This document shows positions 35,236 to 43,909 of a stretch of DNA of 64,000 bases, piece by piece; position 1 is the stretch's first letter, and every line of letters starts with the position of its first letter. Origin of the DNA: Spirochaetota bacterium (GTDB lineage: Bacteria; Spirochaetota; Spirochaetia; Treponematales; Rectinemataceae); NCBI GenBank assembly GCA_026398595.1, contig JAPLSO010000016.1, forward strand, positions 1 to 64,000. Reading direction: 5' to 3'. The notes beneath the pieces were generated by a model, which searched no databases, was not told the origin of the DNA, and saw nothing but the letters and a program-made list of their open reading frames with translations. The translations under genes were made by a program, and so were the position numbers.

Positions 35236-36084
35236 ATGGGACTTGGGGCTAAGCTGAGAAAGGCCGCGCTGAGGGGAGGCTGGTACCCTGAAGGCGAAGG
35301 CGAACTCGACCGACTTATCGGCGGCTGGCTGCCGGACAGGGTTACGGGCAAGGCCTTCGCCGCCCTGGCCCCTCATGCCGGCTGGATCTTTTCGGGAAGG
35401 CTCTCGGCTCTCGCCGTGGCTTCATTGCTGCCTTCCGAGACGATAGTTGTCATCGGAGGACATCTTGGCTCCCAGGACCCTATGCTCTGCGCTTACGAAG
35501 AGAGCTTCGAAACTACGGGCGGCCTCCTTGCGGCCGACGCCGAACTGCGGGGCGCTCTCCTCGTCGAACTACGCGATTCGGGTCTTCCCGCCCCCCTTCC
35601 GGACGTGGAAGACGACAACAGCGTCGAAGTCCTTCTTCCCTTGATAAAAGCGCTCCAGCCCGAAGCCAAGGTTCTCTGGCTCAGAAGCCCTCCCCGGCTC
35701 GATTCCAAGGAGCTCGGCGCGGCCCTGGGCAGGGCAGCCGCCTTCCTTGGCCGAAAGGTCTCTTGCATCGGATCCTCCGACCTGACCCACTACGGCCCGG
35801 CTTACGGCTTCACGCCGGCTGGCAGAGGCATGGATGCGGAGAAGTGGGTAAGCAAAACCAACGACAAGGCTTTCGTCGATGCCCTCCTCGACATGAACTG
35901 CGAGTCGGCCCTCCTCATCGCGCGCAGGACAGGCTCGGCCTGTTCGGCGGGCGCGGCAATCGCTGCCTTGGGTTTCGCCCTTGAGGCTGGAGCCACCGAG
36001 GCCAAGCTTCTGGGGTATTCGACTAGCCTCGAGGTGAGGAAGGCCGAGTCCTTCGTGGGCTACGCCGCCCTAGCCTTTGTCTAG
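35236..36084 (+). CDS. MEMO-family protein (AmmeMemoRadiSam system type)
   Basis: This 282-residue protein matches the MEMO1/AMMECR1-linked class-III-dioxygenase-like family. APHAGWIFSGRLSALA and VVIGGHLGS lie near the N-terminus, and VEDDNSVEVLLPLI and IGSSDLTHYGPAYGF follow. The conserved His, Asp and Cys residues place the metal-binding pocket. The ATG at 35236 has GAGGAGG ten bases upstream; an earlier start at 35158 lacks such support. Partners AMMECR1 and the radical-SAM AmmeA are not adjacent. Function in bacteria is uncertain. The 3' end overlaps convergent murD by 15 nt. Confidence 0.85.
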   Translation: MGLGAKLRKAALRGGWYPEGEGELDRLIGGWLPDRVTGKAFAALAPHAGWIFSGRLSALAVASLLPSETIVVIGGHLGSQDPMLCAYEESFETTGGLLAADAELRGALLVELRDSGLPAPLPDVEDDNSVEVLLPLIKALQPEAKVLWLRSPPRLDSKELGAALGRAAAFLGRKVSCIGSSDLTHYGPAYGFTPAGRGMDAEKWVSKTNDKAFVDALLDMNCESALLIARRTGSACSAGAAIAALGFALEAGATEAKLLGYSTSLEVRKAESFVGYAALAFV

Positions 36085-37482
36085 GCCTAGGAAGACCCGC
36101 GTCCTTTCCTTGAATTTTTTACCCCTGTCGAACTCATGAAGAAACATCCCGAATGAGGCGCACCCCGGCGAGAAGAGGACGACAAAGCCTGGCCTCGCGA
36201 GGCTGGCAGCCTCGCGTATGGCGGCATCCAGATCTCCGAAGGGGCCTTGCCAGCGTATACCCCTGGCCTCGAGGGCAGGAATCAGCTTGTCCGTTCCGCT
36301 GCCCGAAAGAAGGACGATCGCTTCGGCCTTGGCGAATGCGCCCGCCGAGGGCTCGAAATCGATGTTCTTGTCCGTGCCCCCGGCAATGAGGATGACAGGA
36401 ACGGAAAAACTGGACAGGGCTGCCTCGACAGCCTGGGGTATGGTCGCCGCCGAGTCGTTGTACCACAGCACACCCTCAGAATCGGCAAAGAACTCGAGTC
36501 TGTGCTCCACGCCGGGGAAGCTCGCCATGGCATCGGCTATGGTCCGCGCGGACAGGCCGAAGACCTCGAGGGCGAGGCTGGCGGCAAGGAGATTCTTCCT
36601 CATGTGGGGACCGGGAACCCTGAGCTTGGCGGGGAGTATCTCCTCGGCCGGGGCTCCGGAATCGTCCGAAAACCGCGCGAAACCCCGCAGGTCCCCTTCC
36701 TCAAGCCAGGCACCCCTTTTCCTATGGAGCCTGCCCGAATAATAGAGGACGCAGGCCTGGGTTTCGGCCGCGAAGCTCCTTCCCCAATCCGAGTCCAGGT
36801 CGCAGATCGTGTAGTCCCCAGAGCCCTGGTCGGCGTAGATGAGGCGCTTGTCGGCCACATACTCCTCCATCGAGGAATAGTAATTCATGTGGTCGGGCAT
36901 GATGGCCGTGATGACCGCGGCACGCGGCTTTAAGACCCCCTTGCCCCGCAGGTCGGCAAGTTGCCAGGAGGACAGTTCGAGGACAACAGGCCTGTCCTTC
37001 CCCGTCTCGTTAAGGAAGCTCAAGGGGGAAACGGTGATGTTGCCCCCGAGGAGGGAATCCACGTTCGAGGCTTGAAAACAATGTTGTATGGCCGAGACGG
37101 TCGAGGACTTGCCTTTCGAACCGGTGACGGCGACGATGGGCGAAGCCGAGTATCTCAGGAAAATTGAAATATCACTCTCGACTGCCTTGGCGGCGGCGAG
37201 ATACGGCGAACCGGCCTTTACCGCCGGATTTTTGACGACGAGATCGGCGCCAGAGAAATCTTCCAGCTCGTGCCTGCCCAGGATATAGCGGATAGGGAAG
37301 TCTTCGAGGGCCTCGATGGAAGGGGCGAGAACCTGTTCATCCCTAAGGTCGGTGACGGTGACGACCGCTCCCCGGCAGGCGAAGAACCGGGCGCTCTCGA
37401 GGCCTCCGCCGTGGAGGCCGAGCCCCATGACCGTCACCTTCATTCCGGCCAGGTCCGCAGGCGAGCGAGGCAAGATAGACAT
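36070..37482 (-). CDS. murD: UDP-MurNAc-L-alanine--D-glutamate ligase MurD
   Basis: This 470-residue Mur ligase adds D-Glu to UDP-MurNAc-L-Ala. The N-terminal Rossmann-like domain reads VTVMGLGLHGGGLESARF. The ATP loop is VAVTGSKGKSSTVSAIQH. GGNITVSPL, ELSSWQLADL and PDHMNYYSSMEEYVADK are MurD hallmarks, and EHRLEFF with WYNDSAATIPQA follows. The start is the ATG at 37482 with AAAGGGG upstream. It is a single gene, separate from the murE-ddl operon of this window. Confidence 0.95.
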   Translation of the reverse strand: MSILPRSPADLAGMKVTVMGLGLHGGGLESARFFACRGAVVTVTDLRDEQVLAPSIEALEDFPIRYILGRHELEDFSGADLVVKNPAVKAGSPYLAAAKAVESDISIFLRYSASPIVAVTGSKGKSSTVSAIQHCFQASNVDSLLGGNITVSPLSFLNETGKDRPVVLELSSWQLADLRGKGVLKPRAAVITAIMPDHMNYYSSMEEYVADKRLIYADQGSGDYTICDLDSDWGRSFAAETQACVLYYSGRLHRKRGAWLEEGDLRGFARFSDDSGAPAEEILPAKLRVPGPHMRKNLLAASLALEVFGLSARTIADAMASFPGVEHRLEFFADSEGVLWYNDSAATIPQAVEAALSSFSVPVILIAGGTDKNIDFEPSAGAFAKAEAIVLLSGSGTDKLIPALEARGIRWQGPFGDLDAAIREAASLARPGFVVLFSPGCASFGMFLHEFDRGKKFKERTRVFLGLDKG

Positions 37483-37640
37483 CGCGGGACCCCTTTCAGG
37501 CGCTCAGGCGCCTTGGAACAGTATACCACAGACGCATGATCGCCGGAAAATAAAACGCCTATTCTGACCGAGCTGGTCCTTGGTCCAGCCAAGCCAGGGC
37601 CGACCGAGCTGACCGGAACGGGAACCCGGGCGCGGCCTCT

Positions 37641-38000
37641 TCCGCCCAGGCAGGCTTCGATGACCTTAGAATCTTGCCGGAGGTCTGACACCTTCCCTTC
37701 GGATATCTTTCTGCCTGACCGCATGAAGATGACGGCCAGTTTCTCGGTTCCGGCGTTGTTGAGACCCGAAGAAGGCTCATCGAGAACGATGAGATCGGGC
37801 TTGGACGCCAAGGCTCCTGCGATTTCGAGGTAACGCCATCCCGGGCTCGGCGGTGTTGGCCGCAGAGAACGTTCTCGAGGCCAAGTGAGGTTGGGGAAGA
37901 TCCGGATGTTCCGGAAGGTGCGGGCTATGCCGTCTTTAGCTATCCTGTAAGGTGCCCTACCCGAGATTTTCTGGTCCTTGAATACGATAGAGCCCGCCTC
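37641..38000 (-). pseudogene. livG: Remnant of a branched-chain amino acid ABC transporter ATPase (LivG-like)
   Basis: The segment reads EAGSIVFKDQKISGRAPYRI, then IARTFRNIRIFPNLT, which is the LivG pattern. It then jumps to YLEIAGALASKPDLIVLDEP and SSGLNNAGTEKLA (Walker B region), then to SGRKISEG and VIEACLGG. The Walker A part is absent. The region holding the LSGGQ-type signature is lost, as is the stretch with the switch His. The remaining pieces stay in one frame. With at least three internal losses it cannot be a working ATPase. No other liv gene is in the window. Confidence 0.75.
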
Positions 38001-38067
38001 GGGCGACGCGCCCGTTCGAATACTATAATGTTGGATATATTCACAAGCTTTCTTCCCCACTTTTTTC

Positions 38068-38094
38068 TTGACAGGAGAGCGGTGCGGCTATAGC
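38068..38094 (+). promoter_or_regulatory. Candidate promoter of the dehydrogenase operon
   Basis: TTGACA (38068-38073) is followed 15 bases later by TATAGC (38089-38094), about 35 nt before the ATG at 38129. The spacer is shorter than ideal. Confidence 0.4.
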
Positions 38095-38128
38095 CTTTTT
38101 GCGGGCCAGCCGGCGCTCGAGGAGAACA

Positions 38129-40285
38129 ATGCCGAGAATACAGACTCATCCGATTCTTGAGCTGCGAAAAGGCAGAAAGGAAATACGCTTCAGCTTCGAC
38201 GGGTCGCCCGCACTGGGTTTCTCTGGCGAGCCCATCGCCTCCGCCCTTTCCGCACTCGGTGTCTCCGTGTTCTCCCGCCACCAGAAGGACGGTTCAGCCC
38301 AAGGCCTCTTCTGCGCCAATGGCCAATGCGCCCAATGCACCCTTCTCGTGGACGGTATTCCCGTCAAGTCCTGCGTCCAGCCCCTGGCCGAAGGGATGGA
38401 CGTGCGCACCCTGCGGGGCCTGCCCGCCTTGCCGGCCGACGATTCCCCTCTCGCCCAGGCCGAGCGCAGGACCATACGCACCGACATTCTCGTCGTGGGC
38501 GGGGGGCCTTCCGGACTTTCAGCAGCCGTCGAACTCGGCAAGATGGGTTTTCAGGTCGTCGTCGCCGACGACAAGGCCAAGCTCGGCGGAAAGCTCGTCC
38601 TCCAGACCCATAAGTTCTTCGGCTCCGAGGAGGACTGCTACGCCGGGGAGCGGGGCATCGTCATCGCGGGCATCCTCGAGGAAAAGCTCAAGAAACTCCC
38701 CAACGTCACAATCCTGAGAAACGCCCCTGTCCTGGCCATCTACAAGGATAGAGTCGCCGGTGTCTACAAAGACTACTCTTCCTACCTTCTCGTCGAGTTC
38801 ACGGCTCTCGTGGTTGCCTCGGGCGCCCGCGAGAAGAGTCTGCTCTTCCCGGGAAACGACCTGCCCGGCGTCTATGGCGCGGGCGCCTTCCAGACCCTCG
38901 TCAACCGCGACCTTGTATTGGCCGCCAAGCGCATTCTCATTGTTGGCTCCGGTAACGTGGGCCTCATCGCCGCCTACCACGCCCTCCAGGCGGGGATCCA
39001 GGTAGCCGGCATCGTTGAGATTCAGGGCAGGGTGGGGGGGTACAGGGTCCACGCCGACAAAATACGGCGCATGGGCGTACCTATCCACCTCAACACTACC
39101 ATCCTGAGGGCGGAGGCCGAAGGCTCGGCCGAAGGCCCGGGCTCGGCCGAAGGCCCGGGCTCGGGGCAGGAGCGGGTCTTCCGAGTGACGACGGCCAAGG
39201 TCGACGACGGCTTCAATCCCATCCCTGGCTCGGTCGAGGCTTGGGAGGTGGATACGGTTCTGATCGCCGCTGGCCTCACCCCCTGCGACGAATTCCTTCG
39301 CCAGGCTCGATCCTACGGCATCCTCGCCGTGGCCGCCGGCGACGCCGAGGAGATAGCCGAGGCATCGAGCGCCATGTTCGGCGGCAGGATCTCGGCCTTC
39401 GCCCTCGCCAGGCTTCTGGGGAAGAAAGCCGAGATAGACCCTTCCTGGCTGCATAAACGCGAAGTGCTGAAGTCACGGCCGGGCGACTCATTCTCCCGCA
39501 GTCCCCTCCTGCCCGGAAAGGAGTGGCGCCCCATCTTCTTCTGTTCAGAGGAAATACCCTGCAACCCCTGCACGACCGTCTGCCCTGTGAATTCCATCCA
39601 TCTGCGATCCGTTCGGGGCGACATCATGGACCTGCCCTGCTTTGACGGATCGAAGTGCGTGGGCTGCATGTCCTGCGTCTCCGTCTGTCCCGGCCTCGCC
39701 GTAACCCTCGTGCGGAGGCTGGATGAGGCGACGGCCGAGGTAGTCCTTCCCTGGGAATTCGGCGATGCGTATCCTCCCGGGACGCCGATGGATCTCGTCG
39801 ACCAGGATGGGGCCTTCATCGTTCAGGCTCCCGTCGATTCCCTGCGGAAGTCGTCCAGGAAGGGCACCTGGCTGCTCGGCTTCAAGGTTGATCCCCGCCT
39901 AGCCTCAGGCGTTGCCGGCGCGAGGGTCCAGGGGCCCGGGGCCACCGTCTCCACGACTGTTGAAGAAATGGCATGCGACGATGGAGCAGCCTATGTCTGC
40001 CGCTGCGAGCGGGTCACCCTCGCCGAGATCGTCGACTTCATCAGAATCAACCAGGTGCGCGACATTAACCAGCTTAAAACCTTGCGGGTGGGCATGGGGG
40101 CATGCGGCGGGAAGACCTGCTCCCAGCTCCTTTCCAGGGCCTTCAGACTCGCGGGCGTCGATCCCGCCCTGGTCGAGCCCGGTTCCCAGCGACCCCTCAT
40201 GGTGGAGATTCCCCTGGGCGAGATCGTCAACGAGGGTCTCATCCGAATCGGGGGCAAGGAAGCGGGAGCGAGGGGGGCCATATGA
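38129..40285 (+). CDS. Fused 2Fe-2S / FAD / 4Fe-4S oxidoreductase, alpha-type subunit
   Basis: This 718-residue protein is built from an N-terminal 2Fe-2S domain (FCANGQCAQCTLLVDG), an FAD/NAD-binding core (ILVVGGGPSGLSAAVELGKM) and a Cys-rich ferredoxin-like segment (CNPCTTVCP; CVGCMSCVSVCPG). A BFD-like 2Fe-2S domain at the C-terminus reads CRCERVTLAEI and GACGGKTCSQLL. This is the layout of the alpha subunits of heteromeric sarcosine, octopine, proline or glycine (cyanide-forming) dehydrogenases, here with extra ferredoxin clusters. The ATG at 38129 has GAGGAG upstream. The stop overlaps the next gene's ATG by 4 nt. The substrate is unknown. Confidence 0.82.
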   Translation: MPRIQTHPILELRKGRKEIRFSFDGSPALGFSGEPIASALSALGVSVFSRHQKDGSAQGLFCANGQCAQCTLLVDGIPVKSCVQPLAEGMDVRTLRGLPALPADDSPLAQAERRTIRTDILVVGGGPSGLSAAVELGKMGFQVVVADDKAKLGGKLVLQTHKFFGSEEDCYAGERGIVIAGILEEKLKKLPNVTILRNAPVLAIYKDRVAGVYKDYSSYLLVEFTALVVASGAREKSLLFPGNDLPGVYGAGAFQTLVNRDLVLAAKRILIVGSGNVGLIAAYHALQAGIQVAGIVEIQGRVGGYRVHADKIRRMGVPIHLNTTILRAEAEGSAEGPGSAEGPGSGQERVFRVTTAKVDDGFNPIPGSVEAWEVDTVLIAAGLTPCDEFLRQARSYGILAVAAGDAEEIAEASSAMFGGRISAFALARLLGKKAEIDPSWLHKREVLKSRPGDSFSRSPLLPGKEWRPIFFCSEEIPCNPCTTVCPVNSIHLRSVRGDIMDLPCFDGSKCVGCMSCVSVCPGLAVTLVRRLDEATAEVVLPWEFGDAYPPGTPMDLVDQDGAFIVQAPVDSLRKSSRKGTWLLGFKVDPRLASGVAGARVQGPGATVSTTVEEMACDDGAAYVCRCERVTLAEIVDFIRINQVRDINQLKTLRVGMGACGGKTCSQLLSRAFRLAGVDPALVEPGSQRPLMVEIPLGEIVNEGLIRIGGKEAGARGAI
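39122..39164 (+). repeat. 18-bp tandem repeat inside the oxidoreductase gene
   Basis: The unit GGCTCGGCCGAAGGCCCG occurs twice in a row (39122-39139, 39140-39157), followed by a 7-base partial copy. It is in frame and encodes Gly-Ser-Ala-Glu-Gly-Pro units in a surface loop of the FAD domain. Copy number could vary between strains without breaking the frame. Confidence 0.85.
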
Positions 40286-41454
40286 GAACCTGCGATGTCC
40301 TCATCGTCGGCTCAGGCTCGATCGGTGTCCCCCTCTCCTGGCAGCTCGCCGAGCGGGGCCTCAAGGTCGTCGTCATCGAACACGAACCCTCCTGGGGAAG
40401 GGGACAGAACAGGGCCGCCATCGGGGGCCTCAGGGCTACCCACTCCGATCCGGCCAAGATCCGGATCTGCATGGAGTCGATCGCCATGGTCTCAAGGTTC
40501 AAGGAGGAGCGCGGCTTCGACGTAGGATGGGTGAGAGGCGGCTATCTCTACGTCGCCTACAGGGAGACCGAGCGCAGCGCCTTCCTCGAGCTGCTCAAGG
40601 TCCAGAAGGCCGCCGGCCTCGACATTGACTGGATCGGCCCCGAGCGAATAGCCGAACTGGCGCCCGGCATACGGATGGAAGGCCTTCTGGGCGGAACCTT
40701 CAGCCCGGGTGACGGTTTCGCCTCCCCCCTCGCGGCATCCACAGCCTTCCACAGGCTCGCCCTCGATGCGGGAGTCGAGTTCGTATTCAATGAAAGGGTG
40801 GAGGGCCTCATGATGGCTGGCGACAGGGTGGAAAGCCTCCAGGCAGGCGGAGAGAACTGGGAAGCCGGACTCTTCGTCAACGCCGCCGGAGCCGAGGCCG
40901 CCGACCTGGCCAGCTTCGCCGGCGTCGATCTCCCCGTCCACCCCGACTGCCACGAGGCGGGAGTCACCGAACCTGTCGAGCGCTTTCTGGGACCCATGGT
41001 GGTCGACATGCGTCCCGACGCCGAGTCGGGAAACTATTACTTCTACCAGGCAAGCACGGGCCAGATCGTCTTCTGCATCACGCCGCGCCCCCAGATCTGG
41101 GGCCGGGATAAGGGTTCGACCTCGGCCTTCCTGCCCCTCTGCGTCCGCAGGATGCTCGAACTATATCCCCGCCTGCGGAATCTCAGGGTACGGCGTACCT
41201 GGAGGGGCATGTACCCCATGACCCCCGACGGATTGCCCATCATCGGCTACCCCGAGGAGGCCAAGAACTTTCTCCAGGCAGCGGGGACCTGCGGACAGGG
41301 TTTCATGATGGGTCCGGGCCTGGGCAAGATCCTCGCTGAATCCATAGCCTCGGGCGGCACTTGGGACAAACCCGCGGGCACAAGCCCCTTCGCCTCGATC
41401 TTCGGGGAACTTAGCCTGAAGCGGGGCTTCGAGCATACGGAACTCCTGAAATAG
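40282..41454 (+). CDS. FAD-dependent amino-acid dehydrogenase, DadA/beta-type subunit
   Basis: This 390-residue flavoprotein has an N-terminal FAD motif (VLIVGSGSIGVPLSWQLAERG) and the DAO-fold features VRGGYLYVAY, LFVNAAGAEAADLASFAG and MTPDGLPIIGY near the C-terminus. It pairs with the preceding Fe-S flavoprotein as the substrate-oxidising subunit of a two-component amine dehydrogenase (sarcosine/proline/glycine/octopine type). The ATG overlaps the upstream stop. No signal peptide is visible, so it is probably cytoplasmic or peripherally membrane-associated. Substrate specificity cannot be read by eye. Confidence 0.85.
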   Translation: MRTCDVLIVGSGSIGVPLSWQLAERGLKVVVIEHEPSWGRGQNRAAIGGLRATHSDPAKIRICMESIAMVSRFKEERGFDVGWVRGGYLYVAYRETERSAFLELLKVQKAAGLDIDWIGPERIAELAPGIRMEGLLGGTFSPGDGFASPLAASTAFHRLALDAGVEFVFNERVEGLMMAGDRVESLQAGGENWEAGLFVNAAGAEAADLASFAGVDLPVHPDCHEAGVTEPVERFLGPMVVDMRPDAESGNYYFYQASTGQIVFCITPRPQIWGRDKGSTSAFLPLCVRRMLELYPRLRNLRVRRTWRGMYPMTPDGLPIIGYPEEAKNFLQAAGTCGQGFMMGPGLGKILAESIASGGTWDKPAGTSPFASIFGELSLKRGFEHTELLK

Positions 41455-41574
41455 GCAATATAAGAACAAGTGCTTCGCTTGCGCCCTGATTTCGCGGTGG
41501 TGGGAAAAGATCATAATCACGTAATCCACTTTTTGAAAAATACATTTTTATAACGCCCCTCGATCCTCTCAATC

Positions 41575-41603
41575 TTGACGAAATCCTCGCTTTGCGCCAT
41601 ATT
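41575..41603 (+). promoter_or_regulatory. Promoter of the iscR-nifS-nifU operon
   Basis: TTGACG (41575-41580), a 17-base spacer and CATATT (41598-41603). The -10 box overlaps the left arm of the inverted repeat at 41601-41623. Confidence 0.6.
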
Positions 41604-41623
41604 CCTAGTATTCCCATAGGAAT
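41601..41623. promoter_or_regulatory. Putative Rrf2/IscR operator
   Basis: ATTCCTA (41601-41607) and TAGGAAT (41617-41623) are perfect inverted arms with a 9-base centre. The element covers the -10 box and start region of the iscR promoter. This suggests autorepression by the Rrf2 regulator encoded just downstream. The link is inferred from position. Confidence 0.55.
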
Positions 41624-41640
41624 TAAGGAGTAACTGCTCG

Positions 41641-42093
41641 ATGTTCCAGGTTCCGGCCAAGACACAGTACGCGATCCGCGCCCTCGTCCACATAGCCAAG
41701 GCGGGAGAGGACTCTGCCGCACGCATAGCCGAAGCCCAGAAGATATCCCCGAAGTACCTCGAGGGCGTCCTCAGCCAGCTCAAGACCGCGGGCATCGTAG
41801 CCTCGGACAGGGGACGCCAGGGAGGTTACCGCCTCGCCCGCGACGCGGCAGACATCCGGATGAGCGAGGTCGTCGAGGCGACCGAAGGCGAAATCAGACC
41901 TGTGGGATGCGTCGATTCGGCCGATTCCTGCTCTATGGGCCTGTCCTGCATGCCCAGGCGATTCTGGCTGGGGCTGAAATCGGCCGTCGACCAATACCTT
42001 TCCTCGGTCACCTTGGCCGAACTGTCCGAGGAACCCTTCATAAGCCTGAATACACCCGAAGATTCCGACGCAAGCGCAAGGAGCACACGATGA
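41641..42093 (+). CDS. iscR: Rrf2-family Fe-S-responsive regulator (IscR-like)
   Basis: This 150-residue protein has an N-terminal winged helix (AIRALVHIAKAG to GRQGGYRLARDA). Three cysteines in VGCVDSADSCSMGLSCMPRRFW are spaced like the 2Fe-2S ligands of IscR-type regulators (C-x6-C-x5-C). It probably senses the Fe-S status of the cell and controls the assembly genes that follow. The ATG has AAGGAG upstream. A perfect inverted repeat over the promoter suggests autoregulation. The stop overlaps the nifS start by 4 nt. Confidence 0.88.
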   Translation: MFQVPAKTQYAIRALVHIAKAGEDSAARIAEAQKISPKYLEGVLSQLKTAGIVASDRGRQGGYRLARDAADIRMSEVVEATEGEIRPVGCVDSADSCSMGLSCMPRRFWLGLKSAVDQYLSSVTLAELSEEPFISLNTPEDSDASARSTR

Positions 42094-43289
42094 GGGACTA
42101 TGTCTACATGGACTACAACGCGACGACGCCCCTGAGGCCCGAGGTCAAGGAAACCATGATCGCCGCCTTCGACGTCTACGCCAACGCCTCCTCCATGCAC
42201 GAAGCCGGGCGCCGCGCCCGCGCCGAGATCGAGAAGGCCAGGGCTTCGGTCGCCGCCCTCGTGGGCGCCCCCGATCCCGCGACCATCTACTTCACCTCGG
42301 GCGGCTCCGAGTCCAACAACACCGTCTTCCAGACCATGTACGACATAGGGCGAAAAGGGACATCGCGCTCCAGCGCGCGCCGCAAGATACTCACCACGGC
42401 CATCGAGCATCCCTGCGTCATGAACTCGGCAGCCTACCTGGCCGAGGAGGGCTTCCCCGTCGTCTTCCTCCCCGTCGACGCCTATGGCAAGGTCGACATG
42501 GAAGTCTACAAAAGGGAATTGACGCCTGACACCCTCCTCGTCTCAGTAATGGCGGCGAACAACGAGATCGGGACCATCGAGGACGTCAAGGAGATGGTCA
42601 GGCTGGCCAAGGCCCAGGGCGCCTATTTCCACACGGATGCCACCCAGGCAGTGGGAAAGATTCCCGTCTCCGTCACCGACTGGGGCGTAGACTACCTGAC
42701 GATGTCCTGCCATAAGATCTACGGTCCCAAGGGCATCGGTGCCCTCTATGTGCGGAAAGGCGCCCCCATAACCCCCCTTGTTCGCGGCGGGCATCAGGAG
42801 AACGGCATCCGGGCAGGCACCTACAACAACCTGGGCATCATCGGATTCGGCAAGGCGGCCGAACTGGCCGCAGCCGACCTGTCCGCCTTCTCGGCCCGTT
42901 TATGGGTCCTGCGTGAGCTGCTCAAGAAAGAACTGACGAGCCGCATCCCCATGGTGAAGGTCAACGGTCATCCGACCGACGTCCTCCCCAATACCTTGAA
43001 CATTTCCTTTCCAGGGGCCGAGGGTGAATCGATACTTCTTTCCCTCGATCTCGAGGGGATCGAGGTGTCGACGGGATCGGCCTGCGCCTCGGGCAGCCTC
43101 GAGCCCTCCCACGTCCTCATCGCGACGGGGGTGGGGCCGGAGCTGGCCCATGGCTCGATACGCTTTTCGCTCGGTAAATACACGACGGAGGAAGAAGTCC
43201 TCTACGTGGCGGAGAAGCTGCCGCCCATCATAGCCCGCCTGCGGAGGATGTCGACGCTCTCGCCTGTCGCTCCGGCCTGCGCGAACTAA
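42090..43289 (+). CDS. nifS: Cysteine desulfurase (NifS/IscS)
   Basis: This PLP enzyme of about 399 residues supplies sulfur for Fe-S clusters. VYMDYNATTPLRPEV is the N-terminal signature. FTSGGSESNN, HTDATQAVGKIPV and SCHKIYGPKGIGALYV (PLP lysine) follow. The catalytic cysteine lies in STGSACASGSLEPSHVL. Length is typical. It is translationally coupled to iscR and followed 23 nt later by the scaffold gene. The long loop around GTSRSSARRK is a small insertion. Confidence 0.95.
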   Translation: MRDYVYMDYNATTPLRPEVKETMIAAFDVYANASSMHEAGRRARAEIEKARASVAALVGAPDPATIYFTSGGSESNNTVFQTMYDIGRKGTSRSSARRKILTTAIEHPCVMNSAAYLAEEGFPVVFLPVDAYGKVDMEVYKRELTPDTLLVSVMAANNEIGTIEDVKEMVRLAKAQGAYFHTDATQAVGKIPVSVTDWGVDYLTMSCHKIYGPKGIGALYVRKGAPITPLVRGGHQENGIRAGTYNNLGIIGFGKAAELAAADLSAFSARLWVLRELLKKELTSRIPMVKVNGHPTDVLPNTLNISFPGAEGESILLSLDLEGIEVSTGSACASGSLEPSHVLIATGVGPELAHGSIRFSLGKYTTEEEVLYVAEKLPPIIARLRRMSTLSPVAPACAN

Positions 43290-43312
43290 ATCCAGGAAAG
43301 AGGAGTTACCAT

Positions 43313-43909
43313 ATGGAAGCCTTCCAGTGGCTCTATTCGGATACGGTCAAAGATCATTTCACCAACCCCAGGAACGTCTGGAACCCCGACGAAGTCTTTG
43401 AGGCCGACGCCGAGGGTGTCGTCGGCAATATCAAGTGCGGCGACCAGATGATGTTCATGCTCAAGATAAAGGACGACATCATCACGGACCTGCGTTGGAA
43501 GACCTACGGATGCGCCTCGGCTATAGCTTCCACTTCGATGCTCTCCGAGACCGTCAAGGGCATGACCATACGCCAAGCCTACGGCATCAAGCCGACGGAT
43601 ATAGCGGCCAAACTGGGAGGATTGCCCGGCAACAAGATCCACTGCTCGGTCCTGGGCGACAAGGCCATGCGCGCGGCCATCGACCAGTACCTAAAGAAGC
43701 AGGGCAGGGCGGGGGAGTTCAAGGGCGAGGACGCTGTCGTCATCTGCAACTGTCTCAACATCACGGACAAGGACATCGAGACGGCCGTAAAGGCAGGGGC
43801 ACGAAGCTGGCAGGATCTCCAGGAGGCGACGAAGATCGGTACCGTCTGCGGGGGCTGCAAGCCCAAGGCTGAGGAACTTCTTCACGAGTTCGTCCACATC
43901 TATTCCTGA
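43313..43909 (+). CDS. nifU: Fe-S scaffold NifU-like (IscU domain plus BFD-like 2Fe-2S domain)
   Basis: This 198-residue scaffold has an IscU-type N-terminal domain with its three cysteines (NIKCGDQM, YGCASAIAS, HCSVLG). A BFD-like domain follows (ICNCLNITDKDIE; VCGGCKPKAEEL). It lacks the C-terminal Nfu domain of full NifU, so it is the shorter form common outside nitrogen fixers. It assembles clusters from sulfur supplied by the adjacent desulfurase. The ATG is at 43313 in a small gap after nifS. The MutY-like gene starts within or just after its stop. Confidence 0.92.
   Translation: MEAFQWLYSDTVKDHFTNPRNVWNPDEVFEADAEGVVGNIKCGDQMMFMLKIKDDIITDLRWKTYGCASAIASTSMLSETVKGMTIRQAYGIKPTDIAAKLGGLPGNKIHCSVLGDKAMRAAIDQYLKKQGRAGEFKGEDAVVICNCLNITDKDIETAVKAGARSWQDLQEATKIGTVCGGCKPKAEELLHEFVHIYS

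Noticed and set aside
37440..38060. A working LivG ATPase
   Set aside because: Walker A, the signature region and the switch His segment are all absent. Only scattered motifs remain.
41455..41574. Small gene or RNA upstream of iscR
   Set aside because: I see no coding pattern, stable hairpin or tRNA-like fold. It is AT-rich promoter-proximal sequence.
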